Under the pieces are notes generated by a model. That model saw only the letters and a program-made list of their open reading frames with translations, was not told the origin of the DNA and did no database searches. The translations under genes and the position numbers were made by a program. A stretch of 64,000 bases of DNA from Sambucus nigra (Eukaryota > Streptophyta > Magnoliopsida > Dipsacales > Adoxaceae): contig OX422221.1 of assembly GCA_949130495.1 (NCBI GenBank), positions 148,513,405-148,577,404 of the forward strand, given 5' to 3'. Numbering within the stretch: position 1 is the first letter of the stretch; each line of letters begins with the position of its first letter. Shown here piece by piece: positions 1-12,873 of the stretch.

Positions 1-2096
1 AACTCCAATTCTTTGAATTTATACAACACTAAGGCCAAAGTTTTAATGTTACTTTCGACATCGATTAATGTGTTATCTATTATTCAACTATCTTATTTTC
101 TTTTACTGGTCCCATTATACCCAAAGTTAATTCTTCCCCAACTTCATATGAGACCTTTCCTTCTGATGCTTATGGTACTAATGCATCCACCTTCACTGGT
201 CCAACATTAGCTTGGTATAGCCCACCTTCACCACAATTAGAATACGATGGAAAGGCAATGGATCTGCATCCACTTCCTCCATATCTCCATCTTCCTTCAT
301 CAACAGTAGTTTTTGGTGCATGGAAGAAGGAATACACTTTTTGGAATAAATCCAATCTTTATTGAGTAAAGCACTTAATCTTGGTTTACCATCAATGATA
401 AATCAGGTAGTTTTGATCATTTTGTACCTATTTCAGTATTAACTGGTTGTATACCTTTGGTCAACCTCTTATCCTTAGCAAAACAAGATATTATGATTTT
501 AATTTGGACCAAATTAAAAGTTTTGTTTATTTATTTTAGAAAACATAGAAAATGGCACAGGCAATAATGTCATCATCCAATATTTTATTTATTAGGAGAC
601 ACTCACTCAATCTTTTATAAATAAATGCTTTATGTGATTGATCATTATATTAGATTTAAAGCAGACACAAACAATTCAAGGTTATATATTTTTTATTTGT
701 TGTCTTCGTCCATCTTTGTTTCTGGAATCTATTATCCCTCATCAGCTTCGAACCTCTTTGGAAGGATCATAACCATGTTAATTGGCACTTGTTAAGGTAG
801 GGGCCAAAATTGGAGGAATTGATATTGCGCATCCCCTAGATCAGGTCCTATTGTATCCATAACCATCATATCTTATGTTTCCTCTTCTCTATAGGAACTT
901 TCCTCATACGAACTATCTTTATCCATGCCCATAGCCTTCTCCAGCTCCTTTATTGTTTGAATAAGCATGTCAGAAGAATATTAGTACCCTTTATGCTTTT
1001 TATGAAACCTTGGGTTTGACTTTTAATTTTAAAAGGTCATTCCTTCTTATCCACTTGGATGTGGGATAATTGTAGCCTCTTTCCAAGCCCTGTACTTCTA
1101 ATATTGGATCCTCCTTTGTTGAATGCGAGAGATCACAATATTTGGATCTCTTTTCTGGATTATTGGTGGTTGCACTAGGTGTCAAATCCCTAGATCTACT
1201 TGCTAAGGTTAGCTTTGTGCTTCTTAGGCATATCATTAAATTATTGAGCAACCTCTAGATCTTGAGAAACAAACCGATCAAGCACTTTTGGGACTGATTT
1301 TGAGACATTCAAGGTTCTTAAAACCCTCACAAAATGACGCGATATTGTTTCATTGAAACATGACCTTACATATTGGTAGTTTTTTGGTATATTTGCATTA
1401 CCTCAAGGATAATAGGGGCTAGTTAATTGCCTCATCTCCCCTTGGACATTACCATGGAAATCCTCTTGTTGCTGATACCTTTGGGTTTTGGCAACAATAC
1501 CACCATCCTCATTCCTCTTGGGTCTTTGTTACTTTTAAAAAATTCACAAATCTCAGCATACTTCTCTCCACACCTAATACATAGGTGCTTCATCACTTTC
1601 TGGTCTAGATCAACTATTGATTAAGACTTCAGATCCTTATACTTAACCTTAGTCTTCATCTCAAAATTAACATGCACTTTGTTGCATGACAGTTGAATAA
1701 ATTTCATATTTGTCTACATCATTTTCACCTTGGGGAATGGGCCTTCCTTAACCCCCATGTTATTTCTTTCTTTGCCCAGAAACTTTATTTTTCCCTTTCT
1801 AATAAGCTCTTGAATCATATCACGAAAACCAGAACAATGATTATTTGAGTGAGAAAATATTGTTCCATTTACAATAATTCTTTCCTTTTATTTCATGTGT
1901 TATTTTTGCGTCATCACACAGTTTTAACATCTTAACTTTTAAAAGAAAGTCAAAAATTTCATCCGCCTTAGTAATGCCAAAGGAATATTTTTTTAATACT
2001 CCCTTGGATTTGGGGTCATATGATTCCGTTGTGATGTTCTTTCGAAGCAAAGGATCTCAAACTATATGTTTAGTTCCAATGATTTTAGTAACATTT
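1..2096 (-). pseudogene. Ty3/gypsy gag, C-terminal half (decayed)
   Basis: Minus-strand remnant of a plant Ty3/gypsy gag, read from 2050 leftwards. The clearest stretch is 1841-2050, with a YSF-ITKADEIFDFLL block followed by GKNYCKWNNIFS, the typical layout just before the C-x-x-H-type end of plant gypsy gag. It continues in the same sense to FRDMIQELIRKGKIKF and KEGPFPKV (about 1720-1840), also usual for this family. Left of about 1650 the similarity fades into many stops. The matching upstream half lies at 3596-4190 and 10089-10305, so the gene has been split by two insertions. Gag would package the element RNA in cytoplasmic particles. It is not functional. Protease and pol would lie left of the window. 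The family call rests on remembered family layout, not on a search. Confidence 0.6.
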
Positions 2097-3595
2097 TGAT
2101 CGAGGTGTAAATCGAGCGTCCGTGTAAATACGCTAATCATTGTTATCGGCTTGTAACCGCAATACAAAAATCTAAACTTTAACTACACTCTTATGGAGTA
2201 CAGTGGCGAGTCTGGGTATCCAGTCCACGGGAAATGTTTGATAGATTTTAATTGATTTATTACTTCAAAAATAAAGTGTAAAATATGCTGATGGAGTGAG
2301 AAAGGAAAAAGGGGGGAAATAAAGAAGTTAACTAAAAATAATTGGAAAATTAAGGTAGGGACACAATCTCCCAACTCCTAGTATGTTTACAAGTACAAAA
2401 CTAGTCGTAAATTAATTAATTGATCAAACCCGGTCTTTAGTACTCCCAAGCATTACATATATGAGGGATCGTAGCCCGCATAGTATGTAATCAAAGGACG
2501 AGTAAAGAAGTGTCGTATTAGCTTCACGTACGTTGCACTCTTAAGCATCCCGGTTGCCTAGGGAAAATGAGATCAAAAGTCCTGTATGGTTGTGATCACC
2601 ATACTACACGATCTAATCAATTATTAAATTTTGAGAACTAATTTCATAACCATGCAAACCACATCGAGTTGGGTTTATGCATCCCAACCTTAAAAACCTA
2701 GCCTAACATGGTGCAATTAATGAAAACTACGTTATCTACGTTGCATGAACTCATAATTGCTTGGAAAGAGAGATTAAACATGAGAAATAATAATAATAAA
2801 AGAGTTGGAAATAAAAGTTACCAAGATTGAAGAACAATAACATGCAAGAAGAAAACCCGAAAAAGCTCTTGAATTAAAGGTGCAAAATATGTAAAAAAAA
2901 TTCCTAAATGTTACTCCTTGATTAGGAGCTTTTACATGAATGAAATCTGAATAAAAATACTCCTAATGACTAAATATATAGGCTAGATGTCATTTAGAAG
3001 AGTTCCCAAAACATAAAACTCTTTTGGCTAAAAGATAAGGACAAAATAAAAATTATGTATCTGGAAATTTGTCACACTTAGAAAGCGTGACTAATTTTGT
3101 AACGGATCTGGAGCGTGACAAAAGACGGACCGATCCACTACCGGATCGGTCCTCTTCACGAATTTAGGCAGTGAGTTTCAAGGTTTCAGACCGGACCGGT
3201 TCGGTTCTTCTTTTTTTCTTGCGATTTTCTCTCAACTTCAAATACCATAACTTCTTCACCGTAGCTCGAATTGAGGTGACAGTTTTTTCAGTGTTCTTGT
3301 AATTGAAAGCTCTTCAACTTTCCAATCAGCTCAACCTCCGAAATAAGGTTTCAAAATTATGAAAATGCCCTTCAACTCCCCGTTTCTTGGTTTCTTTCAC
3401 TATTTTGAGTTCTCTTTTCCATCTTTCTTGCATGAAATACCTGTAAAACACATAAGAGATACACAAAACAAGATATACTTGCCAAAAAGGATTAGTAGCA
3501 TAAATATGAGATAATTACAAGATATTTACAATACACAGGATCATAAAAATACCGAAATTAAGAGGATACATGTGAAAAATTTATGCCTAATCACA
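2097..3595 (-). repeat. Solo-like gypsy LTR inside gag
   Basis: A stretch of about 1.5 kb beginning with TG (2097) and ending with CA (3595); on the minus strand it starts TGTGATTAGGCAT. Its left 250 bp are clearly related to the left end of the LTR at 8493-10088, so the two belong to related families. It interrupts gag: recognisable gag resumes on both sides (left of 2050 and right of 3596). No clear 5-bp duplication is visible (CATTT left, TTTAT right), so the call as solo LTR is tentative. No coding sequence inside. Confidence 0.5.
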
Positions 3596-4190
3596 TTTAT
3601 TTCAAAGTTTGGGTCTTTATAGTAGGTTTTGAAGGAAAAAGTGTCTCTCATGTTATTACCCTTCATATCTAGATATTATGGGAGTTAATTCTACCAAGTC
3701 CCTGAACTCAATTTCATCAAACTTGTTTCAAAGTCTAAATTTCATCCTATTTTGGGCCAATTTGATAAAGTCATACTTAAGTAGCAATATTTTGCACCGA
3801 TTTCTTGCCCTTTGAAACCTATTTGGAAAAGTAGTTTCTTTTTCATCTGGATTTTTGCTCAGCTAGACAAATATGCTATAGATCCTTTTGGTTCTATTTG
3901 GAAAAATTGTGCATGGAACATATATTTCATTTGTTGCCAAGTTTAGACAGTGTTAGGAGGAAAACTTATGAATCACAAAAAGATACATCGGTGAGGGAAC
4001 TGGAAAAAAAATGTAGTTTGAGGTAATCATTTATTTTGGCATCCGCACATTGACTAGTGAACCTAGTAATATGTTGTACACTAGATTGGATTCAATCTCC
4101 TAAAAAGAGAGAAAAGGTCGAGAATTTAAAACCCTTTGAAAGTTCAGTCTTGTCAATCCACTTAAGGTATGGCTACCTATAAACTAGAAT
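3596..4190 (-). pseudogene. Ty3/gypsy gag, N-terminal/central part (decayed)
   Basis: Minus-strand translation, changing frame several times, gives the ordered blocks of a plant gypsy gag. They are a YLKWIDKTEL segment, an LVQHITRFTSQCADAKIND segment, LKLHFFPVPS, then FPNRFQRARNRCK and FRDLVELTPIISRYEG. This is the Retrotrans_gag core followed by the usual E-F-R-D-L block. At least six stops and several frameshifts make it non-functional. It belongs to the same gene as the fragments at 1-2096 (C-terminal) and 10089-10305 (N-terminal). The intervening blocks 2097-3595 and about 4250-10088 are later insertions. Confidence 0.65.
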
Positions 4191-4249
4191 CTTAGCCCCC
4201 GATCCATTGGTCCATAAATCTAATGCATGAGACCCAAAATTTTGTTTCT

Positions 4250-5312
4250 CCCAATTAAATGCAATTTTATGAGAAACCTAACTTTCGGAGCTCGACGCCC
4301 ATTAATGGCGAAAACGCAACCCCGATCCTATTTAACTAGGGACTAGGCCTGAAGTAAACTAATTAAACTACAACTAAACTAATTAAAGCAATAAAGGAAC
4401 ACAAATAAAGATTAACTAGGCATCGAAATGAAATACACAAATGAAATAAAGCAAGAAATTAGGGGAATAAATCTAGGTTACAAAGCTTAAGAACAAAAAA
4501 AGGAACTTACATTAATAGAGAGAAGGAGGAATAGTAAACTTAAAATAATGGGTACAAACCCAACACAAAATGAGGAGAGGGAAGCTCCCAAAAACTAACC
4601 TTAAATGAATCTAATCTCCACTAAAAATGATTCCCCGACTTAATATAATTTTTACATATAAATACCCCACCAAAAATCAACTTAAAAGTAGAGATTTTCT
4701 GACTTTCTGGTGCCAAATCAAATCGATTCGAACTTATTCGAATCGATTTGCCCCTATAGGTCTGCAATTCTGTAACTTTGTCCAACTTTACGGATAATGC
4801 CGTTACTACTTTGTTATAACTCAAAATTAGGCACGGTCGGAGGCTACGCGAAGATAAATCAGAGCGATACAAATCCAAGAAGACATTAGACCAAAACAAC
4901 AAATTGTGAAATGACTAAAATGCCCTTAAGTGCAATTTTGAAGTCATAACCATCAGAAAAATGCCATAACTCCTTCATTATACATCGGAATCATGCACCA
5001 TCGGCGGCCACGTGAAGAGAAATCAAAGGGATTCAACTTTTATGAATAGGTAGGGATTAAAATCTAAATGATAGAATTACTAAAATTCCCCCGAAGCTGC
5101 AATATTCAACATAACTTTTTTTTAAAGCGACCAAACTTCACACTAAGCCCCAAAATATCCTACCAAAGCTCAATTATACATCATATAGCATGTTAAGATA
5201 TAAAATGGAGGTTGTCTTGTTAATGAACATAAATATAGGAATTAAGGTACTCGAGGGGGATAGAATGCATAACGTTAAGGGGGAATAAATATAATATTCG
5301 TGCCGAATCACA
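4250..5312 (-). repeat. 3' LTR (truncated) of non-autonomous gypsy element
   Basis: Closely matches 9030-10088 over about 1.06 kb, including the CTAACTTTCGGAGCTCGACG block and the AATCGATTCGAACTT-type palindromic stretch. On the minus strand it begins TGTGATTCGGCACGAAT at 5312, next to a purine-rich tract. The part equivalent to 8493-9028 is missing, so its downstream end is deleted or replaced near 4190-4250, where gag of the host element resumes. Confidence 0.7.
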
Positions 5313-5330
5313 CTCCCTAACTTACACATT
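5313..5330 (-). other. Polypurine tract next to the 3' LTR
   Basis: The minus strand reads AAGTTAGGGAGTG directly before the LTR start at 5312, where plus-strand DNA synthesis would be primed. A second, more purine-rich copy of this motif lies at about 7117-7133 (minus strand TTAGGGGGTGTGG). Confidence 0.6.
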
Positions 5331-8300
5331 GCTAGTCCCTAATAATGAAGTAAAAAATAAGAAAAACTATTAGTAAACCACAAAAAATATATATGTACAA
5401 ATGGGATAAATGCCACTTTTGTGAGCGGCAAACGATTGCAATTAGCATATGCAATAAGCCATTAAACCCATAGGTTACCCTAGTGGACGAGTGTCGTCTC
5501 GTGAGGGTTTTCAGGGATGAAACCCATAAACATCAAATTTTCCTCTAAAATATGCCCAATGACATGCGACAGGCTCAACAATACAAAAAAGATTTCAAAC
5601 ATGTTATTATCATATCGAACGAATTCAAATAAAAGTCCGTAGTTATTAACATTATAGAACGAACTTCGTCAAATTGTTACCTTAAAAGTGGGAGGGGAGT
5701 GAGCACATGCAAAATATGATTTGGAAAAAACTTATTTGAACCGAATAAACATAAAAGCATGCATATAATTCAATCCTCATCTTGCATTACACTCAAGAAA
5801 TGAATTCACTATGAAAATGGAGTTAACACACGGGATATGCGGCCATAAAGAGTAAATGTAAATGGAAACTAAGCCGCACACATGTCACTAATGAAGAACG
5901 CTATATGTAAAATAAAAAACATGTAATCTCAATGAAAGATATCGCTCATTAAAGGAGGTGAAATGTATTTTCAAAGATTATCAAAACTATTTAAACTTTT
6001 AAATTAAATTCACCCTAAGATCACATTGGACTTTATAGGGTTGTAATGTAGGCTAGGCTCGGGTTATGAAATGAAGCGAATATGTACGGATTCAAATTGT
6101 TCAGGGATGAAAAACTTGGGATAATGGAAACTTGCAGGAAATTCAAAATTGGAAAATAATTTCCCTAACAATCATTAAATATGACAATAGAAGAAGAACT
6201 AAATCTTATTAAACATTATATACATCAACTTTCTCTTTTCTTTTTTTTCTCATGTTTACTTTTCATTTCTTTGCTTTTTCACTTTTTCTTTTCTTTTTTT
6301 CACTTCTTTCTTTTCTTCACTTTTCTCACTCTTTTCATGCTTAATTGCAACCGCAAGACAATAACATCATTCAATCTCGAGTATCATTCCAAACAAAGGT
6401 ATGGAGGGTAATATATATGGTATGTAACTCCAATGTGGAGTTGATTATGGGATTTTTCGGTTTTGAAACGAAAGGCAATATTAAGGCTCAAAAGGGTTAA
6501 CGAGGGGAATATATAAGGTGAGGTCAAGGCCATTATAGGTGATATAACAAATATGGTCTATGATCATATCCTAAAGTTTACACAATTCTTGTGTCAAAAT
6601 AACTTTGAAAATCATGCTCAAGTAACACATGTCAAGATATATACTCAATTAACGAACGATCAATGAAAGAATGGAGAGATTACCGACGAATTCAGTGTTT
6701 TCAAAGAGAAAATAATAGTGTATAACATTCACAAATGAAGAAAATCACAAATCTCACTCGGTGTAAGTATATACAATGCAACAAAAGTTTATCAAGTTAT
6801 AAAAATCTTAAACCAAATCAATAAAACAAGAAAAGCGCATGTACTCATGGGATAAAGTTTAATTCATGAAGTTATTAGTAATATCAATGATTTGAGGACT
6901 AAATCTAATAATTTCCAAAATCGAGAACAAGCTTCATTGAATGTCTAATGGATCGGGAAATTATTTAAATTTATCATCTAAAACAACTGCAAAACGCCCA
7001 ACAAAAGAGAAGAAAGAAAGAAAATATTTTTGAAATTTTTAATTTTTTAACAATAACCATACTTGGTAATAAAATGTGATCAAATCCATGGGCTAAACAA
7101 GAAACGGATAGCATATCCCACACCCCCTAACTTAAATGTTGCATTGTCCTCAATGCGCACTAAGAACACAACACAAAGATAGGAAAAGAATGATATTACC
7201 CAAAATTGGAGGGATCCCTGGATAAGTACGAGTCCAAAGAATCTACAAAACAAGTTAGGACCGAGCATAACGAAAAGCAATAACAAAAAGTTTAACTAAT
7301 TTCACTAGACTAAATTAAAAAGAAAGAAAAACTAAATAAAGAAAGAATAAAAAGCTAACTATTTACAACCTACTATTTGGACTTCTAACTAACTATACAC
7401 TAGATGTCTAAATAGTTGAGGATCCACCCAAAATGGGATGTGACTTTGAAAGATCAACGGGGCACACTCCGAAAAACATGCCTCCCGAAAGATATGAATT
7501 TCGTTTAAATAGTGGAAGGCATGCGGGTGGTGAAAAAGGTGAACCATTGCTAATTATAAATTTTTGGGAGATGATGGACGATTTGGATAATAAGGGGAGA
7601 GGTAAACTTGGAATCCGAGAAAAGTTAATTCGCCTCCCCAAGGTTTTTCAATTGGAAGGGGAGGTGGTGCACACAAGGGGGAAAATTCCATCAAAAACAA
7701 GTGCGGTAAAAACTCCTCGTCGGCAAAAGGTGTAGACGTTTCAAAAGTTTCTACCTACTTATAGGAATCAACCAGTCCCTCTAATAATTCAGCAATTGAA
7801 AACGTATATAGTAATGACCTAAATTCCATCTCAATCAATTCATAGTCGAAAGGAGATGGAATTTCAGGCGAGAAACACTCACTTTCAATTAAATGCTCTT
7901 TAAAAATTTGAGGTGAAGCACAAGTCTCTGCCTCCTCGTTAATTTACACAAAAGAATTAATTTCATTGCACAGTGCGTCGAGTCTCAATCCAGTACCAAT
8001 AATGTTATCCACACTTTGGTTGAAAAGAAGAAAGGTTTCTTCCAAAGTAGGCTTCCTTGGCTCTAGAACCTCGGAATCCTCATTTGGTTGAAACTCATCT
8101 TTAAATTCAAAAATATCAAAAGGAAAATCTTCATTGCATTCAAATAATTAATCCAACTCAAATTTCCAAAAATGATTTTATTCCCGATAAATGTTTTCAA
8201 GCCATTCATTCTCAAGAAATTCTTAAAAAGGGAAAAATTGAAAAACAATCCCAAAGTAAGAATCATTAAAATGAACGACTAAACAACAAAAATAGGACAT

Positions 8301-8471
8301 GGTTACCGAATTATTTGTAGATAGAGAATCCAAGAAAGGATGTGCGCAACCGAGAGTCAAAGTTTCTTAGCGCCCAAATGTGCAAATCCTGTAAAAAAGT
8401 TAAAACAAAGAATACAAATACCAAAGAAAAAATACTACGAAATAATAAAACAACTACAATCTAAAAAACAC

Positions 8472-8489
8472 TCCCAAGCAATGGCACCA
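8472..8489 (-). other. Primer-binding site (Asp-tRNA-like)
   Basis: Minus strand TGGTGCCATTGCTTGGGA, three bases inside the LTR end at 8493. It is a degenerate form of the TGGCGCCGTTGCCGGGGA site, complementary to the tRNA-Asp 3' end, used by many plant gypsy elements. It fixes the orientation as minus. Confidence 0.65.
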
Positions 8490-8492
8490 TTT

Positions 8493-10088
8493 TGGTGCAC
8501 CGCAAATTGAGTGTTCGTGTAAGGACACTATCGTTGTTTTAGGTTCACCGCCAACATACAAAAACCTAAGCTACAACTACACTTACAATACAAGTATAGC
8601 GGTAAGTCGGGTATCGAGAATCCACATGGAATGTTGGATAGATTTTTAAGATATTTATTACTTTACGAATAGAAATGCAAAAGGTGATAAGATATTATGG
8701 TGAAAAAGGGAAACAAAGAAATAAGTAAACTCTAAACAATATAAAAGCGAGAGTCGATATTTCATTCCTACCACACGGGATGAACAACTAATAATTAGAA
8801 TTTCAGTTCAAAAGCATTTAACCGAGCATATTCAATTAAGCATAAACATCATGCAAGAAGGAATTTAATTCAAAGTTGCGAAATAAAACATTTAATAAAA
8901 AATGGTCACACACGGATTAAATTAGGATTATCGCTATAAACACTAACGTTGCATGACAAAGAAAGTTCAACGCATAATAATCCGACTTTAATACACGAGG
9001 TTTCTATTAAACACAATTTTACGTGAAATCTAACTTTCGGAGCTCGACGGCTATTAATGGAAAAAATGCAACCCCGACCCTATTTAACTAGGGAATAGGC
9101 ATTAATTAAACTAATTAAACTACAACTAAACTAATTAAATAAATAAAGGAACACAAATAAAGATTAACTAGGCATGAAAATGAAATACACAAATGAAATA
9201 AAGCAAGAAATTAGAGGAATAAATCTAGGTTACAAAGCTTAAGATCAAAAAAAGGAATTTACATTAATAGAGAAGGAGGAGGAATAGTAAACTTATAACA
9301 ATGAGTAAAAACCCAACAGAAAATGAGGAGAGGGAAGCTCCCACAAAAATCCCTAAAAACTAACCTAAAATGAATCTAATCTCCAGTAAAAATGATCCCC
9401 CAACTTAATATAATTTTTACATACAAACACCCCACCAAAAACCAACTTAAAAGTAGAGATTTTCTGACTTTCTGGTGCCAAATCGAATCGATTTGGACTT
9501 GTCCGAATCGATTCGCCCCTATAGGTCTGCAATTATGCAGCTTTGTCCAACTTTACGAAAAATGTCGTAACTGCTTCGTTATAACTCGGAATTAGGCAAG
9601 GTAAGAGGCTACGCGAAGACAACTCAGAGGGATACAACATCCAAGGAGAATTAGGCCAAAAAACTGAATGATGAAATGACTAAAATGCCATTGAATGTGC
9701 CCTTGAGTGTGATTTTAAAGTCAAAACCATCGTAAAAATGCCATAACTCCTTCATTATACATCAGAATCATGCATCATCAGTGTCCACGCAAAGATAAAT
9801 CAAAGGATTCAACTTTTGGGAAGAGGTCGTGATTAAAATCCCAACAGTGAAATTACTAAAATGCCCCCGAAGCTATCATATTCAACAAAACTTTTTTGAA
9901 AAGCGACCAAACTTCACACTAAGCACCGAAATACCTACAAAAGATCAATTATACCTCATATAGAATGTTAACATATAAAACAGAGGTTGTCTGGTCAACG
10001 AGCATAAATATAGGAATTAAGGTACCCGATGGGGCTAAAATGGTAAGTTTAAGGGTCAATAAAATATATTATTCGTGTCGAATCAGCA
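8493..10088 (-). repeat. 5' LTR of non-autonomous gypsy element
   Basis: About 1.6 kb from TG (8493) to CA (10088). The right two thirds match the truncated LTR at 4250-5312, and the left 250 bp resemble the left end of 2097-3595. It abuts the primer-binding site at 8472-8489. The right flank (10089 on) is gag of the older host element. Confidence 0.7.
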
Positions 10089-10305
10089 CTGCAACAGTAA
10101 GAGTGGACAACCTACTGGTCACTATGGGGATGATTGGGCTAATATTTTGCATTATGTTCCCTATGTAATCAATAATCGAGTTTAATTTTTTTATCAATTG
10201 ATCTTGGGAATTTGTTGACATGCCTACAACATTTGTTGCACTTGGAATTTTGGCCCTTAGAGATGTTGGAAAGTTCATTTCTTGATTTTGAGAAGTTGGG
10301 CTCAA
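10089..10305 (-). pseudogene. Ty3/gypsy gag, extreme N-terminus
   Basis: About 72 codons open on the minus strand up to the LTR insertion point at 10088. They are polar and rich in Ser, Asn, Gln and Ile (for example NSIIDYIGNIMQN). They lie about 150 bp downstream of the predicted primer-binding site of the LTR at 10450-12463, where gag should begin. No ATG sits at the extreme start (TTG at 10305, with a stop a few codons upstream), so the true start is unclear. The gene continues at 3596-4190 after the inserted element. I infer its identity from position, not from a conserved motif. Confidence 0.45.
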
Positions 10306-10430
10306 CCTTTGGTAGTTTCAATCATTATTTTCTCTATGGTGGTGATGTGTTGGATGGTTGAGCCACTTTCACTAACATTCACTATACCAGCATCATTTTT
10401 TCTTATCCTAATTGTGATAAAAAAAAATAA

Positions 10431-10448
10431 TGTAGCACTGGAGTCCCA
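10431..10448 (-). other. Primer-binding-site-like sequence
   Basis: Minus strand TGGGACTCCAGTGCTACA, one base inside the LTR end at 10450. It resembles a mutated TGGCGACTCC-type site of plant gypsy elements. Confidence 0.4.
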
Positions 10449-10449
10449 C

Positions 10450-12463
10450 TGGACGTGACAACATTATGTTTGTGTCATTGGATTCATTTGTATATTTTGA
10501 TTAATTACGAGCATTCCAGGAAAGACTATGGTCTTTTGAACAAACCAATTATCTTAGCCTTGCAATAATCATGCTATTTTTCACCGTTCGATGCTTCAAT
10601 TAAGAAGACATAATCTTCCCTTCAGTCAAACTTTGATGTGAGTGTTATATTACTTTAACTGAACTTGAACTAAAGAAGAAAATGTAAAGTGCATGAAGTG
10701 GAATGAAAGTAAATATTAAAATTCAAAAAGCAATAAATAAAGATAAATAATTACACTAGGAAATGTAAAGCAGAATTACACTAAGAAGGGTAAAACAATT
10801 TGAATGTAAAGGTAAAGAAACTTTTATAAAAAAAAAAAGGAAAACTACAACATACGTTGCAAACTAATTCGAAGGAAATAAAATTGTATATAAATGAAAA
10901 TAAAAATAAAAGGAGATTGAAGGAAAATGAGGTAAAACGAGTAGATGTAGTTTTTTTGTTGAGGGAGTCATATTTTCCTTCGTCCTTTAGTTGCTTATAT
11001 AAAGAGTTCATTTCCATGTAATAAAATTAACTTATAACTTTTGGGTGGTTACTCAATCAAATTATTCCTGCCTAGGTGAACTAACGCCCCTACAAAAGCC
11101 ATCATCTTAGTGTTCTCACCCACGTCCAAAGAATTGACAAGTGTCATTCATTGAGATTGACATTCACAATAAGCTGGTGCATTATAGTTTGATTGTGATT
11201 ATGATTTGTAATCCCTCATGGAAACATATCATTGGATGGTTATAATATAGTTTAAATACCTAATATCCTAATCAAAACCTTTTACGTAAGTCCTAAGGGA
11301 GAAGTAAAGGTTCTAACCTAGAAATAAAAGACAACATCATTATGTTTGATTTCGTGTGCATGGAATTGTTCTTCTATCCTGGGCATAGGGATCTGTCTTA
11401 AATGTCTCTACCCATATCCGTGTGCACATATCTATTTTACAGTTGTGTGCATAGCCCCTGTTCGCAAGGCGAACTAAAGTCGAGAGTATGATACCCAAAC
11501 TGGCCTAAAACCTATCCAACTCGATCTTTGTCACACTAGATTGTCTTTAAACATTATCTTAACCATAAATTAGTCCTAAAACACCTTAAACATGATTCAA
11601 ATTGTATCTAAACACATTTCTAACAATCTATCATCATTACCTAGATCAAAATAATAAAATAAGGCTTAAATCATAAATTTTAGCATGAAAGTAATTATGG
11701 TTCATCTTAATTTCAGGTATAATTATTAAAGTGGGTCTTTAATAATTAAAGTCTATTTTCAATACATTATTTCATATTTATAAGAAATATAACCAAGTTA
11801 TAAGAATATAATTTTCATAATAACTAAGATACAACCCATTGATACATCAGATTCATGCCTAACAAAATAGGTAAAGAAGATAATTAATCATAAATAAGTC
11901 AAATAAAATTTGTAGTAAGTAAAGCTATTTACTTTTACATGGAAGATTGAAGTCTCTTGCTTGATTCCTCTAAGTGTTTCTTTTTATTTTTCCATAAATC
12001 TCTTCTTTCCATCTCCCTATAGCTCTTTTATAAGGTTTCTTTTATGTGTAAAGTGACTGTTTGATGAGGGTTAAGTCTCTTTTAAATCCTAAATCCCACA
12101 GGTCTCCTATAGCCCTAGTTTTATTTGCCCAAAAATCACAAAATCATATCCAAACACTCCCAAAACTTAGCCCAAAAGGTTGCCCACCTGTGGGCCAAAA
12201 CCAACGTACTAAAAACGCATCTCTGGCCTTTGTACTCCCCTAATACTATTCAAATGGTATTAACTCGCAATATAAGAATAAACCAAAATGTTGTTATTAA
12301 TTTACATGTCATCCACAAATAATTAATTCCATCGATTAAATTAGTTATAACACAAAATAATGATAATATGAAATCAATATTTTTGATACATACATAACGA
12401 GTAAAATTAAAATAATTAATGGATAAAAATCCATTTAAATGCTTAAAAATAAGGGGTATTACA
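10450..12463 (-). repeat. 5' LTR of the host gypsy element
   Basis: About 2.0 kb. On the minus strand it begins TGTAATACCCCTT at 12463, a common start in plant gypsy LTRs, and ends CA at 10450 next to the primer-binding-like site. A TATA box (minus strand CTTTATATAAGC, about 10992-11003) sits where a promoter would separate U3 from R. No second copy is in the window, so the 3' LTR would lie off the left edge. Boundaries come from motif position only. Confidence 0.5.
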
Positions 12464-12873
12464 CCAAGTTTGTTGCAGTGAAGTGAATCTTCACTTACGT
12501 GAAACTGTGTGCAAAATTTCAAAAAAGAAAATCCTCTGGTCGTCGCATCGTGATCGGGTTCTCTTTAGCAAAGTTAAGATCCGTGTCAGTAAAGATTGGA
12601 TTTCTTGATCATGCCCCTTTCCAAAATTCAATCTGATGATTTTTTTTGGCAAAATTTGACCAAATCTTTTGTACTATTTTGCCTTGAACTTTGTGAAACC
12701 ACTATTCTAGCCATCTATTTTGTCCAGATTTGTCTTATAACTTATTTTTGTAAACTAGAATCTCCTTGGGTCATTAATATATTGTGTGCATAAGTTTGAA
12801 ATGCCTATATATGTGTGCATAAGTTTGAAATCCCATAAACATTAAGGTTTTGAAAAGTGCTTCCACGGATTTC
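12464..12873. other. Unassigned spacer
   Basis: No gene seen. It contains a short direct duplication near 12784-12835 (TGTGTGCATAAGTTTGAAAT twice, 32 bp apart). Confidence 0.5.

Larger units (their letters stand above)
5313..8492 (-). mobile_element. Internal region of non-autonomous gypsy element, no pol
   Basis: About 3.2 kb lies between the two LTRs and shows none of the expected protease, reverse transcriptase, RNase H or integrase motifs in any frame. The stretch 5331-7100 is AT-rich with no coding look, including a T-rich low-complexity run at 6230-6340. From 7400 to 8460 the minus strand carries short open stretches broken by stops, perhaps a gag remnant, but I recognise no domain. 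The element would have needed proteins from a relative to move. Confidence 0.6.

Noticed and set aside
7433..7735. 100-codon plus-strand open frame inside the non-autonomous gypsy element
   Set aside because: It overlaps a similar minus-strand open frame, has no recognised domain, and lies antisense in a region of decayed retroelement. Most likely chance.
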